A stretch of DNA of 9,188 nt from Prevotellaceae bacterium UBA1746. Its GTDB lineage: Bacteria > Bacteroidota > Bacteroidia > Bacteroidales > Bacteroidaceae. The stretch lies in the NCBI GenBank assembly GCA_905369775.1, contig CAJPJR010000074.1, forward strand, positions 1 through 9,188. Direction: 5' to 3'. Shown here piece after piece: positions 1 to 7,344 of the stretch (positions within the stretch are counted from its first letter, which is position 1; the number at the start of each line of letters is the position of its first letter). The notes beneath the pieces were generated by a model. The model made no database searches. It was given only the letters and a program-made list of their open reading frames with translations, and had not been told where the DNA came from. Made by a program: the position numbers and the translations under genes.

Positions 1-161
1 GATACATATTATTGATCATATCTATTTTTAGAACGGGTGAAGTAGTGTGTTTAATTATAAATCGCTGTATAACAATAGTTTGTAGTTGTTTGTTGTCGTG
101 TTTTGCAATGATGAAATGCTATAATGTTCACTCATATCTAACTGATACACTGTGAGATGTA

Positions 162-246
162 GGTGAAGGGTGAAGGTGAAAAACAGAAACCGTCTGAGGC
201 GCGCGCAGGTGTGCGCGCACGTATGCCCGCGCGCGTGCGCGCGAGA
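162..246 (+). repeat. Composite intergenic repeat, copy A
   Basis: Two tandem GGTGAAG heptamers (162-175) and a partial third are followed by an A-rich spacer (about 177-190) and a GC-rich alternating purine-pyrimidine tract (about 198-246). The tract contains a hairpin, GCGCGCA 201-207 with TGCGCGC 212-218, and the palindrome GTGCGCGCAC at 211-220. The same order of parts recurs at 7750-7808 on this strand and at 7531-7620 on the other. Alternating CG tracts can adopt Z-DNA under supercoiling; that is a general property, not something shown here. Function is unknown. Confidence 0.5.
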
Positions 247-489
247 GGCGGGTGCACAAGTTGCCGACAAGGACGGAGCGAGCGGAGGGGGAAGACATAG
301 ACGCTCATCGACTCAATCGGGTGCGCGTGCGAGATTTTTTGCAGAGCTGTCGCGCCGTGCTGCCCTTTGTTGTGTGAGCAGACGTGTTGCGCGGGGAATG
401 GTTTTTCGGTTGCGGAGGGCACGTGCGGCGTGCGTCGACGTGCAAAAGGCGAGGCCGTCGGCTGAGACCAACGGCACCCGGTTATACAA

Positions 490-529
490 ACAGCTCCCCG
501 GACGGCAAATAAGTGGTCTGAGGAGCTGT
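490..529 (-). terminator. Possible terminator of the minus-strand operon
   Basis: ACAGCTCC at 490-497 pairs with GGAGCTGT at 522-529. After one mismatch, the stem can continue for about five more positions (499-503 with 516-520, one of them a G-T pair), leaving a loop of about 12. On the minus strand the stem is followed by TTGTATAACC, only a weak T-rich tail. It lies about 60 bases beyond the stop of the last operon gene, a plausible place for a terminator. The inner pairing is slightly better in plus-strand RNA, so it could instead serve a plus-strand transcript. Confidence 0.35.
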
Positions 530-587
530 AGATGTGTGGAGCAGTAGGGTAGTACTGCTTGAATGAAATGAGGGCTTTGTGTGGCGG

Positions 588-971
588 CTATTTGTCTTTT
601 TCCTCCTTCCCCAATTCGGCAGGGAGGCGGAAGGCGGTGTAGAGCTCGAGCACGGCGGCGATGGCCAGTGCCACTTTCCACTCACCGCCCCGAAGGGGGA
701 GCAGGCGAAAGGCGGTGACGAGCAGCAGACAAGCCGAGATCATGAGTAGGCAGGCGCCGAGCATTTGTTGGCGGCGCAGGCGGCGCACCGTGACGTTGCG
801 CCCTTCGTAGCGTTGCACCAGTTGGAGCGTGCCGAAGAGGAGCGCACCGGCGCAAAACACGTAGGGGGCGAAGTCTGAGAGCGACGGTACCATGGGGAGC
901 AGGGCGCCCACCAGCAAGAGCAGGCCGCCGAGGGTGAAAGCGAGGGATTGCAGTCGAGAGAGTGGTTTCAT
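588..971 (-). CDS. Conserved Bacteroidales four-helix membrane protein of unknown function
   Basis: The product is 127 residues. Hydrophobic segments at about 8-26, 33-52, 68-88 and 97-115 suggest four membrane helices, with a basic loop between helices 2 and 3 (QRYEGRNVTVRRLRR, 53-67) and a charged C-terminal tail (GKEEKDK). The QRYEG...RRLRR loop followed by an AAVLELYTAFR-like fourth helix fits, from memory, a small uncharacterised membrane protein common in Bacteroidales; no function is assigned. The start at 971 (MKPLSRL) is preferred over an in-frame ATG at 1130, because the intervening 53 residues are Arg/His/Pro-rich and look non-coding. By the positive-inside rule the basic loop should face the cytoplasm. 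It is the last gene of the co-directional run, 172 bases after the septum gene, and I see no TAnnTTTG box in that gap, so it may depend on readthrough. Confidence 0.75.
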   Translation of the reverse strand: MKPLSRLQSLAFTLGGLLLLVGALLPMVPSLSDFAPYVFCAGALLFGTLQLVQRYEGRNVTVRRLRRQQMLGACLLMISACLLLVTAFRLLPLRGGEWKVALAIAAVLELYTAFRLPAELGKEEKDK

Positions 972-1143
972 GTGGGGAACGAAACGGGGAGAACCGAATG
1001 GAGAAAAGGGAAGAGTGAGATGCGCGGTGCGTGCGGAGTGCGCAAAGCCCGGCGCTTGGTCGTGGCCGGTGCCTATCGCTGCATCGCTGTGTCTGCGAAA
1101 GAGCGAGAGCGGGCCGGGCGACAAACGCACGAGCCCGAGTGGC

Positions 1144-1443
1144 TCATTCCTCGACGACGACGTAGACGTCTTCGTTTTCGTTTTTCATGAGCAAATTCAC
1201 GCGAGCCACCTTCTCAACTGCCTCTTCGGACGTCTCGAGGAGATGCAGTTCGCGCGAGTCGCTGTCGTATTCCTTGTGGTACTGCGCGATGCGTTCGCTC
1301 AGTTCGGCATTTTGTCGTTTCAGCGACCAGTACTGGTAGAAACTGAAGTCGCCCAGAAAGCCTGCAAAAATGAAGAAAAGGAGGAACACGGCGGGGAAGC
1401 GATAGTGCCAGATCCATTGGAGCAAATTGCGGAAGTTGTTCAT
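1144..1443 (-). CDS. Septum formation initiator family protein (FtsB/DivIC-like)
   Basis: The product is 99 residues with the FtsB/DivIC architecture: a short N-terminal cytoplasmic part (1-15), one membrane helix (about 16-32), a coiled-coil-like stretch (about 38-70, with SLKRQNAELSERIAQYHKEY) and a C-terminal segment ending MKNENEDVYVVVEE. Family members are bitopic proteins that join FtsL and FtsQ/DivIB in the divisome; the coiled coil would lie in the periplasm. Length is normal for the family. The start at 1443 gives the expected short basic N-terminus, and only 15 bases separate it from the queF stop, so co-transcription with queF is likely. A weak hairpin, GAGCC 1131-1135 with GGCTC 1141-1145, overlaps the stop codon but lacks a good T-run. 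Family assignment rests on architecture and the C-terminal pattern; choosing between FtsB and DivIC is not possible here. Confidence 0.82.
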   Translation of the reverse strand: MNNFRNLLQWIWHYRFPAVFLLFFIFAGFLGDFSFYQYWSLKRQNAELSERIAQYHKEYDSDSRELHLLETSEEAVEKVARVNLLMKNENEDVYVVVEE

Positions 1444-1458
1444 CGAGACGAGTTTTGT

Positions 1459-1923
1459 TTACATGTCGTGACGGCGGAGGCGTTCGTCGGCCAGGGCTTC
1501 GTATTTGGTGCCGGGGCGGCCGTAGTTGGCATAGGGGAAGATGCTGATGCCGCCGCGGGGGGTGAAGAGACCGGTGACCTCGATGTATTTGGGTTGCATG
1601 AGGCGCACGAGGTCTTTCATGATGACATTGACACAGTCTTCATGGAAGTCGCCGTGGTTGCGGAAGGAGAAGAGGTAGAGTTTCAGGCTCTTGCTCTCCA
1701 CCATGCGTTCGCCGGGAATGTAGGAGATGCGAATCTCGGCAAAGTCGGGTTGACCGGTGATGGGGCAGAGGGAGGTGAACTCCGGGCAGTTGAAGCGCAC
1801 CCAATAGTCGTTGTCGGGGTGCTTGTTGACGAAGGTCTCGAGCACTTCGGGGGCGTAGTCGTCGGGATATTGTGTGCCTTGGCTGCCGAGGTGCTGCAAG
1901 CCTTCAGTTTCGCGGGTGGACAT
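1459..1923 (-). CDS. queF: NADPH-dependent 7-cyano-7-deazaguanine reductase QueF
   Basis: QueF reduces the nitrile preQ0 to the amine preQ1 with two NADPH, a cytoplasmic step of queuosine synthesis for tRNA wobble modification. At 154 residues this is the short single-domain form (Bacillus type) rather than the long Escherichia coli form. The catalytic cysteine is C53 in EFTSLCPITGQPDF, with the general-acid aspartate D60. The QueF signature ESKSLKLY is at 76-83 and contributes to NADPH binding, and the HE pair of the active site is H94-E95. All key residues are present. The gene starts 15 bases after the queC stop, so preQ0 synthesis and reduction are encoded side by side. The bases before the start contain no Shine-Dalgarno on the minus strand, usual for Bacteroidota. 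Genes for the earlier steps (queD, queE) are not in this window. Confidence 0.95.
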   Translation of the reverse strand: MSTRETEGLQHLGSQGTQYPDDYAPEVLETFVNKHPDNDYWVRFNCPEFTSLCPITGQPDFAEIRISYIPGERMVESKSLKLYLFSFRNHGDFHEDCVNVIMKDLVRLMQPKYIEVTGLFTPRGGISIFPYANYGRPGTKYEALADERLRRHDM

Positions 1924-1938
1924 AGGGGAAAGGAGGAG

Positions 1939-2613
1939 TTATTGTTTGGATTGCAAATAGAGTTCGAGCCCCTCGCGGCGCAGTTTGCACGCGGGGCAGT
2001 GTCCGCAACCGTCGCCCACCACACCGTTGTAGCAAGTGAGGGTGCGCGTGCGGATGAGATCGAGCACGCCGAGACGGTCGGCCAGGGCCCAGGTCTGCGC
2101 TTTGTCGAGCCACATGAGCGGGGTGTGGATGCGGAACTGTTCGTCCATGGCCAGATTGAGCGTGACGTTGAGGCTCTTGATGAAGTTGTCGCGGCAGTCG
2201 GGGTAGCCCGAGAAGTCGGTTTGTCCCACGCCGGTGACGAGATCGAAGATGCCGCGCTCACGCGCATAGACGGCGGCGATGCTGAGGAAGAAGAGATTGC
2301 GCCCGGGCACGAAGGTGTTGGGCGGGCCGCCGGCGGGTTTGTCGGCGTCCATCTCGAGGGTAGTGTCGGTGAGGGAGTTGCTGCCGAGTTGGCCGAGGAG
2401 AGGCACGTCCATCACTTCATAGTGCACGTGCTGTTCGGCGCAGATTTCGGCGGCGATGTCTACCTCGTGGGTGTGTTTCTGTCCGTAGGTGAAGCCCAGG
2501 GCGCACACTTCGTCGAAACGTTGCAGTGCCCAAAAGAGACAGGTGGTGGAGTCCTGTCCGCCGCTGAGCACCACGAGGGCGCGGCGGGGGGAAGAGGAGG
2601 TGGGTTGAGCCAT
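1939..2613 (-). CDS. queC: 7-cyano-7-deazaguanine synthase QueC
   Basis: QueC converts 7-carboxy-7-deazaguanine to preQ0 using ATP and ammonia, in the cytoplasm. The 224-residue protein has the PP-loop ATP-pyrophosphatase motif SGGQDS at 17-22 near the N-terminus, the conserved YGQKH at 43-47 and FVPGRN at 101-106. Four zinc-binding cysteines lie near the C-terminus: C194 and the CGHCPAC cluster C203, C206 and C209. Length is typical of the family. The chosen start gives a short polar leader (MAQPTSSSPRR) before the first strand RALVVLSGG; no better internal ATG exists before the PP-loop. It sits 38 bases after ndh and 15 bases before queF, and product and substrate link it directly to queF. 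Confidence 0.95.
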   Translation of the reverse strand: MAQPTSSSPRRALVVLSGGQDSTTCLFWALQRFDEVCALGFTYGQKHTHEVDIAAEICAEQHVHYEVMDVPLLGQLGSNSLTDTTLEMDADKPAGGPPNTFVPGRNLFFLSIAAVYARERGIFDLVTGVGQTDFSGYPDCRDNFIKSLNVTLNLAMDEQFRIHTPLMWLDKAQTWALADRLGVLDLIRTRTLTCYNGVVGDGCGHCPACKLRREGLELYLQSKQ

Positions 2614-2651
2614 AGGGAGTTAGGAGATTGTCGCAGCGATGCGCAGCGTGT

Positions 2652-4070
2652 TCAGGCCTGCGGAGCTTGCGTGGACGGAGTGGGGGAGGAAGGAGCGGCA
2701 GGGGTGTGCTCTTCGGCGTCGATGCCTTCGCTTTGCAGGTCGCGGCCCCAGTGTTGAGAGGCCAAACGGGCCTGGCGGTCGATGACTTCTTTGGCTTTGC
2801 GGGCGTAGACGATGAGGCGCAGGGACTGGGCGTAGGAGAAATAGTTCCAGATCCAGTTGAAGAGCACGACCGTCTTGTTGCGGATGCCGAGGATGCTGCG
2901 CAGGTGGACGATGAGCCACATGAGCCAGGCGAAGAAACCGGCCATCTTCATGGAGCTGAATTCGGCGACGGCGCGGTTGCGACCCACGGTGGCCATGGTG
3001 CCGAGATTCTTGTAGCGGAAGGGTTTGAGGGGTTTGCCTTTGAGGGTGGCTTTGAGGTTGCGCGCGAGAAGTTGGCCCTGCTGAATGGCGACTTGTGCCA
3101 GCTGCGGGTGTCCACCCGGCCATTTGGGATCGCCTTCGGGCATGATGCACTGGTCGCCGATGGCATAGACGCCGTCGAGGCCTTCGACGCGATTGTATTT
3201 GTCGACGATGATGCGGCGTCCGCGTCCGAGGTGGTCGGCCGAGAGGTTACCGACGCTTTCGGCGGCCACACCACTCACCCAAATGAAGGTGCGGGTGGCG
3301 ATTTGCGTGCCGTCTTTGAGTTGCACGCGGTGGTCGGAGTAGTCAGTGACCATCTTGTTGAGCAGGACGTTGACGCCCATGCCCTGGAGGAACTTCTTGA
3401 CGTGGGCGGAGGTTTCTTCGCTCATGGCGCCCAACAGACGAGGACCGGCTTCGATGAGGTAGATGTTCATCAGGCTGGCGGGCATGTCGGGATAGTCCTT
3501 GGGCAGGACGTAGTTTTTCATCTCCGACAGGGCGCCGGCCACTTCCACACCCGTGGCGCCGCCGCCGACAATGACGACGTTGAGCAGCTCCTGACGCTCG
3601 GTTTCAGACGAGCAGGTGAGGGCGCGTTCGAAGTTCTCGAGCAGGGCGTTGCGCAAGCCCATGGCTTCGCTCACGTTCTTCATCGGGATGGCGTTTTCCG
3701 CCACATTCTTGTTGCCGAAGAAGTTGGTGGTGGTGCCGGCGGCGAAAACCAGATAGTCGTAGTGGATTTTGCCGATGGAGGTTTGCAGGATTTTCTGTTC
3801 GGGGAAAACGCTGCGCACCTCGGCGAGGCGGAAGTAGAAGTCCTCTCGACGCTGGAAGATCTTGCGGAAGGGGAAAGCGATGCTGCTCGGTTCGATGCCC
3901 GCGGAGGCTACTTGGTAGATGAGCGGGGGGAACTGATGGTAGTTGTTGCGGTCGACGAGTACGACTTGGAAACCGGAACCTTTGAGGCGGTTGGCCAGTT
4001 TGAGACCGCCAAAACCGCCGCCGACAATGACGACGCGCGGTTTTTCGCTTTTGGGGATGTTGAAAGCCAT
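2652..4070 (-). CDS. ndh: Type II NADH:quinone oxidoreductase (NDH-2), FAD-dependent
   Basis: NDH-2 oxidises cytoplasmic NADH and passes electrons to membrane quinone without pumping ions. The 472-residue protein shows two Rossmann dinucleotide motifs, VVIVGGGFGGL (13-23, FAD) and VVIVGGGATGVEVAG (165-179, NADH). The second FAD-contact motif is YAIGDQ (302-307), followed by AQVAIQQG (325-332), which matches the AQxAxQQG quinone/FAD signature. A hydrophobic, aromatic-rich C-terminal region (about 374-425) fits the amphipathic helices that anchor NDH-2 peripherally to the inner membrane. The last 20 or so residues are a Pro/Ala/Ser/Thr-rich tail (about 453-472), probably disordered. The start at 4070 places the FAD motif at residue 13, as expected. 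It lies 54 bases after gpsA and 38 before queC. GpsA and NDH-2 both touch the NAD(H) pool, but a functional tie is inference. Confidence 0.93.
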   Translation of the reverse strand: MAFNIPKSEKPRVVIVGGGFGGLKLANRLKGSGFQVVLVDRNNYHQFPPLIYQVASAGIEPSSIAFPFRKIFQRREDFYFRLAEVRSVFPEQKILQTSIGKIHYDYLVFAAGTTTNFFGNKNVAENAIPMKNVSEAMGLRNALLENFERALTCSSETERQELLNVVIVGGGATGVEVAGALSEMKNYVLPKDYPDMPASLMNIYLIEAGPRLLGAMSEETSAHVKKFLQGMGVNVLLNKMVTDYSDHRVQLKDGTQIATRTFIWVSGVAAESVGNLSADHLGRGRRIIVDKYNRVEGLDGVYAIGDQCIMPEGDPKWPGGHPQLAQVAIQQGQLLARNLKATLKGKPLKPFRYKNLGTMATVGRNRAVAEFSSMKMAGFFAWLMWLIVHLRSILGIRNKTVVLFNWIWNYFSYAQSLRLIVYARKAKEVIDRQARLASQHWGRDLQSEGIDAEEHTPAAPSSPTPSTQAPQA

Positions 4071-4124
4071 GTTAAGTGATTGTGTCTATGTTGTGGAGGG
4101 GGAGGAAAACCGATAGAGCGGCGA

Positions 4125-5180
4125 TCAACGGAGCGAATCGGTGAGGAGTTTGATTTCGAGGGGAGGCGCGACGCGTTCGTAGAGGATGTTGTAGACGGCG
4201 TCGAGGATGGGCATGTTCACGTGGTAGCGGCGGTTGATGAACTTCATGCACTTCACGCCGTAGTAGCCTTCGGCGATCATTTCCATCTCCATTTGTGCGC
4301 TCTTCACGCTGTAGCCGCGACCGATCATTTGGCCGAAGACGCGGTTGCGCGAGAAGTTGGAGTAGCTGGTGACGAGCAGGTCGCCGAGGTAGGCGCTGTC
4401 GTAGACGTTGCGTTCGAGCGGATAGACGGCGCTGAGGAAACGATTCATTTCTTGCACGGCGCTCGAGAGGAGCACCGACAGGAAGTTGTCGCCATATTGC
4501 AGCCCCGAGCAGATGCCCGCGACGATGGCGTAGACGTTTTTGAGCACCGCGGCGTATTCGATGCCGATCACATCGGCCGAAACGGTCGTCTTCACATAGT
4601 GATTGGCCACGAGATCGGCCATCACGCGCGCGCGTTCTATATTATTGCACCCCACGGTGAGGTAGGTCAGGCGGTCGAGCGCCACCTCCTCGGCGTGGCT
4701 CGGCCCACCCAGCACCATCAGGTTGTCTTCGGGCACGCCGAAGGCTGTGCGGAAATATTCCGTGCACACCACGTTTTCGTCGGGGACGATGCCTTTGATG
4801 GCCGTCATGATCACTTTGTCGTGGAGCTTCACCTTCAAGCGCTTGAGTTGGGCTTTGAGGTAGGGTGAGGGCGTGACGAAAATGAGCGTGTCGGCCTCGC
4901 GTGCCACTTCGTTGATGTCGGAAGTGAAGTGGATGCGATCCATCGGGAAGCGCACGGTCGTGAGATAAGTGGGGTTGTGCTCGTAGCGACGAAACTCTTC
5001 GATGGTTTCATCGCGGCGAACGTACCACCAGATCTCCGGTACGCTTTCGAGCATGATCTTGGCGACGGCCGTTGCCCACGAACCGCTGCCGATGATGGCA
5101 ACCGCCCCGGGAAAGGAACCCGAGGCGCGCTGTTCGTTGTCGGACCCGCCGAATCCAAAAAAGGAACTAAAACCGGGCAT
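4125..5180 (-). CDS. gpsA: NAD(P)-dependent glycerol-3-phosphate dehydrogenase GpsA
   Basis: GpsA reduces dihydroxyacetone phosphate to sn-glycerol 3-phosphate, the backbone for phospholipids, in the cytoplasm. The 351-residue product has the N-terminal nucleotide-binding motif IIGSGSWATAVA (29-40), the lysine region TAIKG (126-130), GGPSHAEE (158-165), the catalytic lysine K214 in AVLKNVYAI, and SRNR (277-280) of the substrate-binding C-terminal domain. The frame is open to an ATG at 5279, but the extra 33 codons run through the lysS stop and the terminator hairpin and read as low-quality sequence, so the start at 5180 (MPGFSSFFG) is chosen. A flexible leader of about 25 residues still precedes the Rossmann strand, somewhat longer than in most members; a further downstream start is not obvious. 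It follows lysS by 74 bases, a neighbourhood familiar in Bacteroidales genomes, where pgi often comes next; here ndh does. Confidence 0.94.
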   Translation of the reverse strand: MPGFSSFFGFGGSDNEQRASGSFPGAVAIIGSGSWATAVAKIMLESVPEIWWYVRRDETIEEFRRYEHNPTYLTTVRFPMDRIHFTSDINEVAREADTLIFVTPSPYLKAQLKRLKVKLHDKVIMTAIKGIVPDENVVCTEYFRTAFGVPEDNLMVLGGPSHAEEVALDRLTYLTVGCNNIERARVMADLVANHYVKTTVSADVIGIEYAAVLKNVYAIVAGICSGLQYGDNFLSVLLSSAVQEMNRFLSAVYPLERNVYDSAYLGDLLVTSYSNFSRNRVFGQMIGRGYSVKSAQMEMEMIAEGYYGVKCMKFINRRYHVNMPILDAVYNILYERVAPPLEIKLLTDSLR

Positions 5181-5201
5181 GAGACGGAGTTTGAACGATG
5201 A

Positions 5202-5232
5202 GAAAATGGGGTGTCCGTCCGACGGACACCCC
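5202..5232 (-). terminator. Rho-independent terminator after lysS
   Basis: A perfect GC-rich inverted repeat spans 5208-5232: GGGGTGTCCG pairs with CGGACACCCC around a five-base loop. On the minus strand the stem is followed immediately by ATTTTCT, a short T-tract. It sits 22 bases past the lysS stop and 27 bases before the gpsA start, so it should end or attenuate the lysS transcript. gpsA must then be fed by readthrough or by a promoter inside the lysS 3' end, since no TAnnTTTG box is evident between hairpin and start. Confidence 0.8.
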
Positions 5233-5254
5233 GCATGCTGTGTCGTTGGTGGGC

Positions 5255-6985
5255 TTATTCGCCGAGGGCTTCCACCCAAGCGGCGATGTCGGCCACCGAA
5301 GGCTTGGCGAGGTCAAGCTGATATTTTTTGAGCACTTCCCCGATTTGTTGTTGTACCTTCTGCGGGTTGGCGCCGCGGAGGTCTTGCACCAAATAGTAAC
5401 CCACTTTCTGAAGCACGGGTACCAAATCGGCGGGAATACCGTAGGGCACATAGGCTTCGGCCTTGTCCTTGGCGGGAAGTTTCTCGGGCTTCATCTGCGG
5501 GAAGAAGAGCACTTCCTGAATGGCCGTTTGGCCGGTGAGCAACATCACGAGGCGGTCGATGCCGATGCCGATGCCCGAGGTGGGGGGCATGCCGTATTGG
5601 AGCGCGCGGAGGAAGTCTTGGTCGATGATCATCGCTTCGTCGTCGCCCTTGTCGGCCAGACGCATCTGATCGACGAAACGCTCTTCTTGGTCGATGGGGT
5701 CGTTGAGCTCGGAGTAGGCGTTGGCCAATTCCTTGCCGTTGACCATCAACTCGAAACGCTCGGTCAGACCGGGTTTGCTGCGGTGCATCTTCGTGAGCGG
5801 GGACATTTCCACGGGATAGTCGGTGATGAAGGTGGGCTGGATGAACTTGCCTTCGCAGGTTTCGCCGAAGATTTCGTCGATCAACTTGCCCTTTCCCATA
5901 CTCTCATCGACCTCGATGCCGAGCTTTTGAGCCACGCCGCGAATTTCTTCCTCGTTCATTTCGCTCAAATCATAGCCAGTTTGCTCCTTGATGGCGTCGA
6001 GAATGGGCAGGCGACGATAGGGGGCTTTGAAACTGATGGTCTTGCCGTCGACCACCGTTTCGGGCGAACCGTTCACGGCGGTGCAGATGCGTTCGAGCAT
6101 GCGCTCGGTGAAGTCCATCATCCAATTGTAGTCCTTATACTGCACGTAGAGTTCCATGCAGGTGAACTCGGGGTTGTGCGTGCGGTCCATGCCTTCGTTG
6201 CGGAAGTTCTTGCCGATTTCGTACACGCCTTCGAAGCCGCCCACGATCAAGCGCTTGAGGTAGAGTTCCGTGGCAATACGGCAGTACATCTGTTGGTTGA
6301 GCGCATTGAAGTGCGTGATGAAGGGGCGCGCCGAAGCACCGCCGGGGATGTTTTGGAGCGTGGGGGTTTCCACTTCCGTGTAGCCCGCTTCGTCGAGGAT
6401 GGCGCGGAGGGTGCTGACGGCCTTGGCACGCTTGTAGAACGTGTCCTTCACCTGCGGATTGACGATCAGGTCGACGTAACGACGGCGGTAGCGCAGTTCG
6501 GGATCCTCAAAGGCGTCGTAGATCACGCCGTCCTTTTCTTTGGGGGTGGGGAGCGGCTTGAGGCTCTTGGCCAACACGGTGATTTCGCGAGCGTGTACCG
6601 ACACCTCGCCGGTCTTCGTGCGGAACACGAAGCCCTTCACACCCACGAAGTCGCCGAGGTCGAGGAGCTTTTTCACCACGCTGTTGTAGAGCGTCTTGTC
6701 CTCTTCGGGGCAGATGTCGTCGCGGGTGATGTAGACCTGAATGCGGCCGCGAGAGTCGAGCAGTTCGAGGAACGAAGCCTTGCCCATCACGCGGCGTCCC
6801 ATCATACGGCCGGCGATGCACACCTCGCGGGGCGCGTCGTCGTCCTTAAAGTTGGCAATGATTTCGTCGCTGAAGGCGTTGGTGGGGTATTCGGCTGCGG
6901 GGTAGGGGTCAATGCCCAGCGCGCGAAGTTCGGAAAGCGAATTGCGGCGTGCGATCTCTTGTTCGCTGAGTTCGAGGATATTCAT
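5255..6985 (-). CDS. lysS: Lysyl-tRNA synthetase, class II (LysS)
   Basis: LysS charges tRNA-Lys with lysine using ATP. The 576-residue protein has an N-terminal OB-fold anticodon-binding domain (about 55-140), then the class II catalytic core: motif 1 region EAGYTEVETPTL (199-210), motif 2 FRNEGMDRTHNPEFT (261-275) and motif 3 GIGIGIDRLVML (471-482). The core ends near residue 497 (EVLFFPQMKP). Another 80 or so residues follow, containing IPADLVPVLQKVGY (517-530) and a predicted helical bundle; typical bacterial LysS of about 500 residues lacks this. I recall such an extension as common in Bacteroidota LysS, and it resembles a small helix-hairpin-helix-like domain, but its role is not known to me. 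The start at 6985 (MNILELSEQE) is the normal N-terminus. Two promoter-like boxes lie upstream, and a terminator hairpin lies 22 bases after the stop. Confidence 0.97.
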   Translation of the reverse strand: MNILELSEQEIARRNSLSELRALGIDPYPAAEYPTNAFSDEIIANFKDDDAPREVCIAGRMMGRRVMGKASFLELLDSRGRIQVYITRDDICPEEDKTLYNSVVKKLLDLGDFVGVKGFVFRTKTGEVSVHAREITVLAKSLKPLPTPKEKDGVIYDAFEDPELRYRRRYVDLIVNPQVKDTFYKRAKAVSTLRAILDEAGYTEVETPTLQNIPGGASARPFITHFNALNQQMYCRIATELYLKRLIVGGFEGVYEIGKNFRNEGMDRTHNPEFTCMELYVQYKDYNWMMDFTERMLERICTAVNGSPETVVDGKTISFKAPYRRLPILDAIKEQTGYDLSEMNEEEIRGVAQKLGIEVDESMGKGKLIDEIFGETCEGKFIQPTFITDYPVEMSPLTKMHRSKPGLTERFELMVNGKELANAYSELNDPIDQEERFVDQMRLADKGDDEAMIIDQDFLRALQYGMPPTSGIGIGIDRLVMLLTGQTAIQEVLFFPQMKPEKLPAKDKAEAYVPYGIPADLVPVLQKVGYYLVQDLRGANPQKVQQQIGEVLKKYQLDLAKPSVADIAAWVEALGE

Positions 6986-7093
6986 GCTGTCGTTGTGTGT
7001 CTGGGCCCGCCCTCTGCGATGCGTGCGGCGCGGGCTTGAAACTCAAGCGAGGGCTGCCTGCAAAGGGTGGGGATGCGTATATTCTGTTTGGGG

Positions 7094-7101
7094 CAAAAAT
7101 A
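7094..7101 (-). promoter_or_regulatory. Promoter -7 box (TATTTTTG) upstream of lysS
   Basis: On the minus strand this reads TATTTTTG, a full match to the Bacteroidota primary sigma -7 consensus TAnnTTTG. I could not find a convincing TTTG or TTG -33 element at the usual spacing. Initiation here would give a leader of about 100 bases before the lysS start. It is the box nearest to lysS. Confidence 0.45.
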
Positions 7102-7336
7102 CGAATTTCTTTTGGAACACTTGGCGCACAATGTGGTGGAAATGAAAGGAGACAACCGATGTTGCACACTTTGTGAAACGGTGTGCCGGTTTGAGGCCGA
7201 TAAATCGGAAATGGGCATCATTGTTTTCGGTAAGTCAAAGATCGTTTGCGTTGAGGCATGGGAGGCGCCCGGCCTTTCGCGCTATATAGACACCGCAGTG
7301 CGGCGAGAAGAAGGGAGGGTTGTGTTTTGTCAAGTG

Positions 7337-7344
7337 CAAAGATA
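7337..7344 (-). promoter_or_regulatory. Second minus-strand -7 box (TATCTTTG), distal to lysS
   Basis: On the minus strand this reads TATCTTTG followed by C, a full match to TAnnTTTG. The sequence upstream of it on that strand is AT-rich, as is common for Bacteroidota promoters, but has no clear -33 TTG. It would give lysS a leader of about 345 bases, or drive an unannotated small RNA ending before lysS. No gene is evident between this box and lysS. Confidence 0.35.

Larger units (their letters stand above)
1..587. other. Intergenic region, no credible gene
   Basis: This stretch follows no gene visible in the window and lies beyond the 3' end of the minus-strand operon. Positions 1-160 are AT-rich, with a single GGGTGAAG at 35-42. 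Positions 162-250 hold a heptamer repeat and an alternating CG tract, annotated separately. Positions 250-480 are GC-rich with no recognisable protein on either strand. The open frames here translate to Arg/Ala/His-rich, low-complexity sequence with no family resemblance, as expected of stop-poor GC-rich DNA. A possible operon terminator sits at 490-529. A second small inverted repeat, AGCAGTA at 540-546 and TACTGCT at 553-559, lies between that and the last gene, with no T-run after it. Confidence 0.6.

Noticed and set aside
162..176. CRISPR-like array from the GGTGAAG repeats
   Set aside because: Units are only seven or eight bases, adjacent or irregularly spaced and in both orientations, with no spacers of constant length and no cas genes.
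138..681. Several open frames in the GC-rich left-hand region
   Set aside because: They are Arg/Ala/His-rich, overlap on both strands and include the alternating CG tract; they look like stop-poor GC-rich DNA.
972..1130. N-terminal extension of the four-helix membrane protein to the ATG at 1130
   Set aside because: The added 53 residues are Arg/His/Pro-rich and non-hydrophobic, unlike the rest, while the ATG at 971 leads directly into the first membrane helix.
892..2757. A 621-residue plus-strand open frame across the septum gene, queF and queC, and similar long plus frames over ndh, gpsA and lysS
   Set aside because: These are antisense shadows of high-GC genes; the minus-strand products carry complete catalytic motifs and the plus-strand readings do not.
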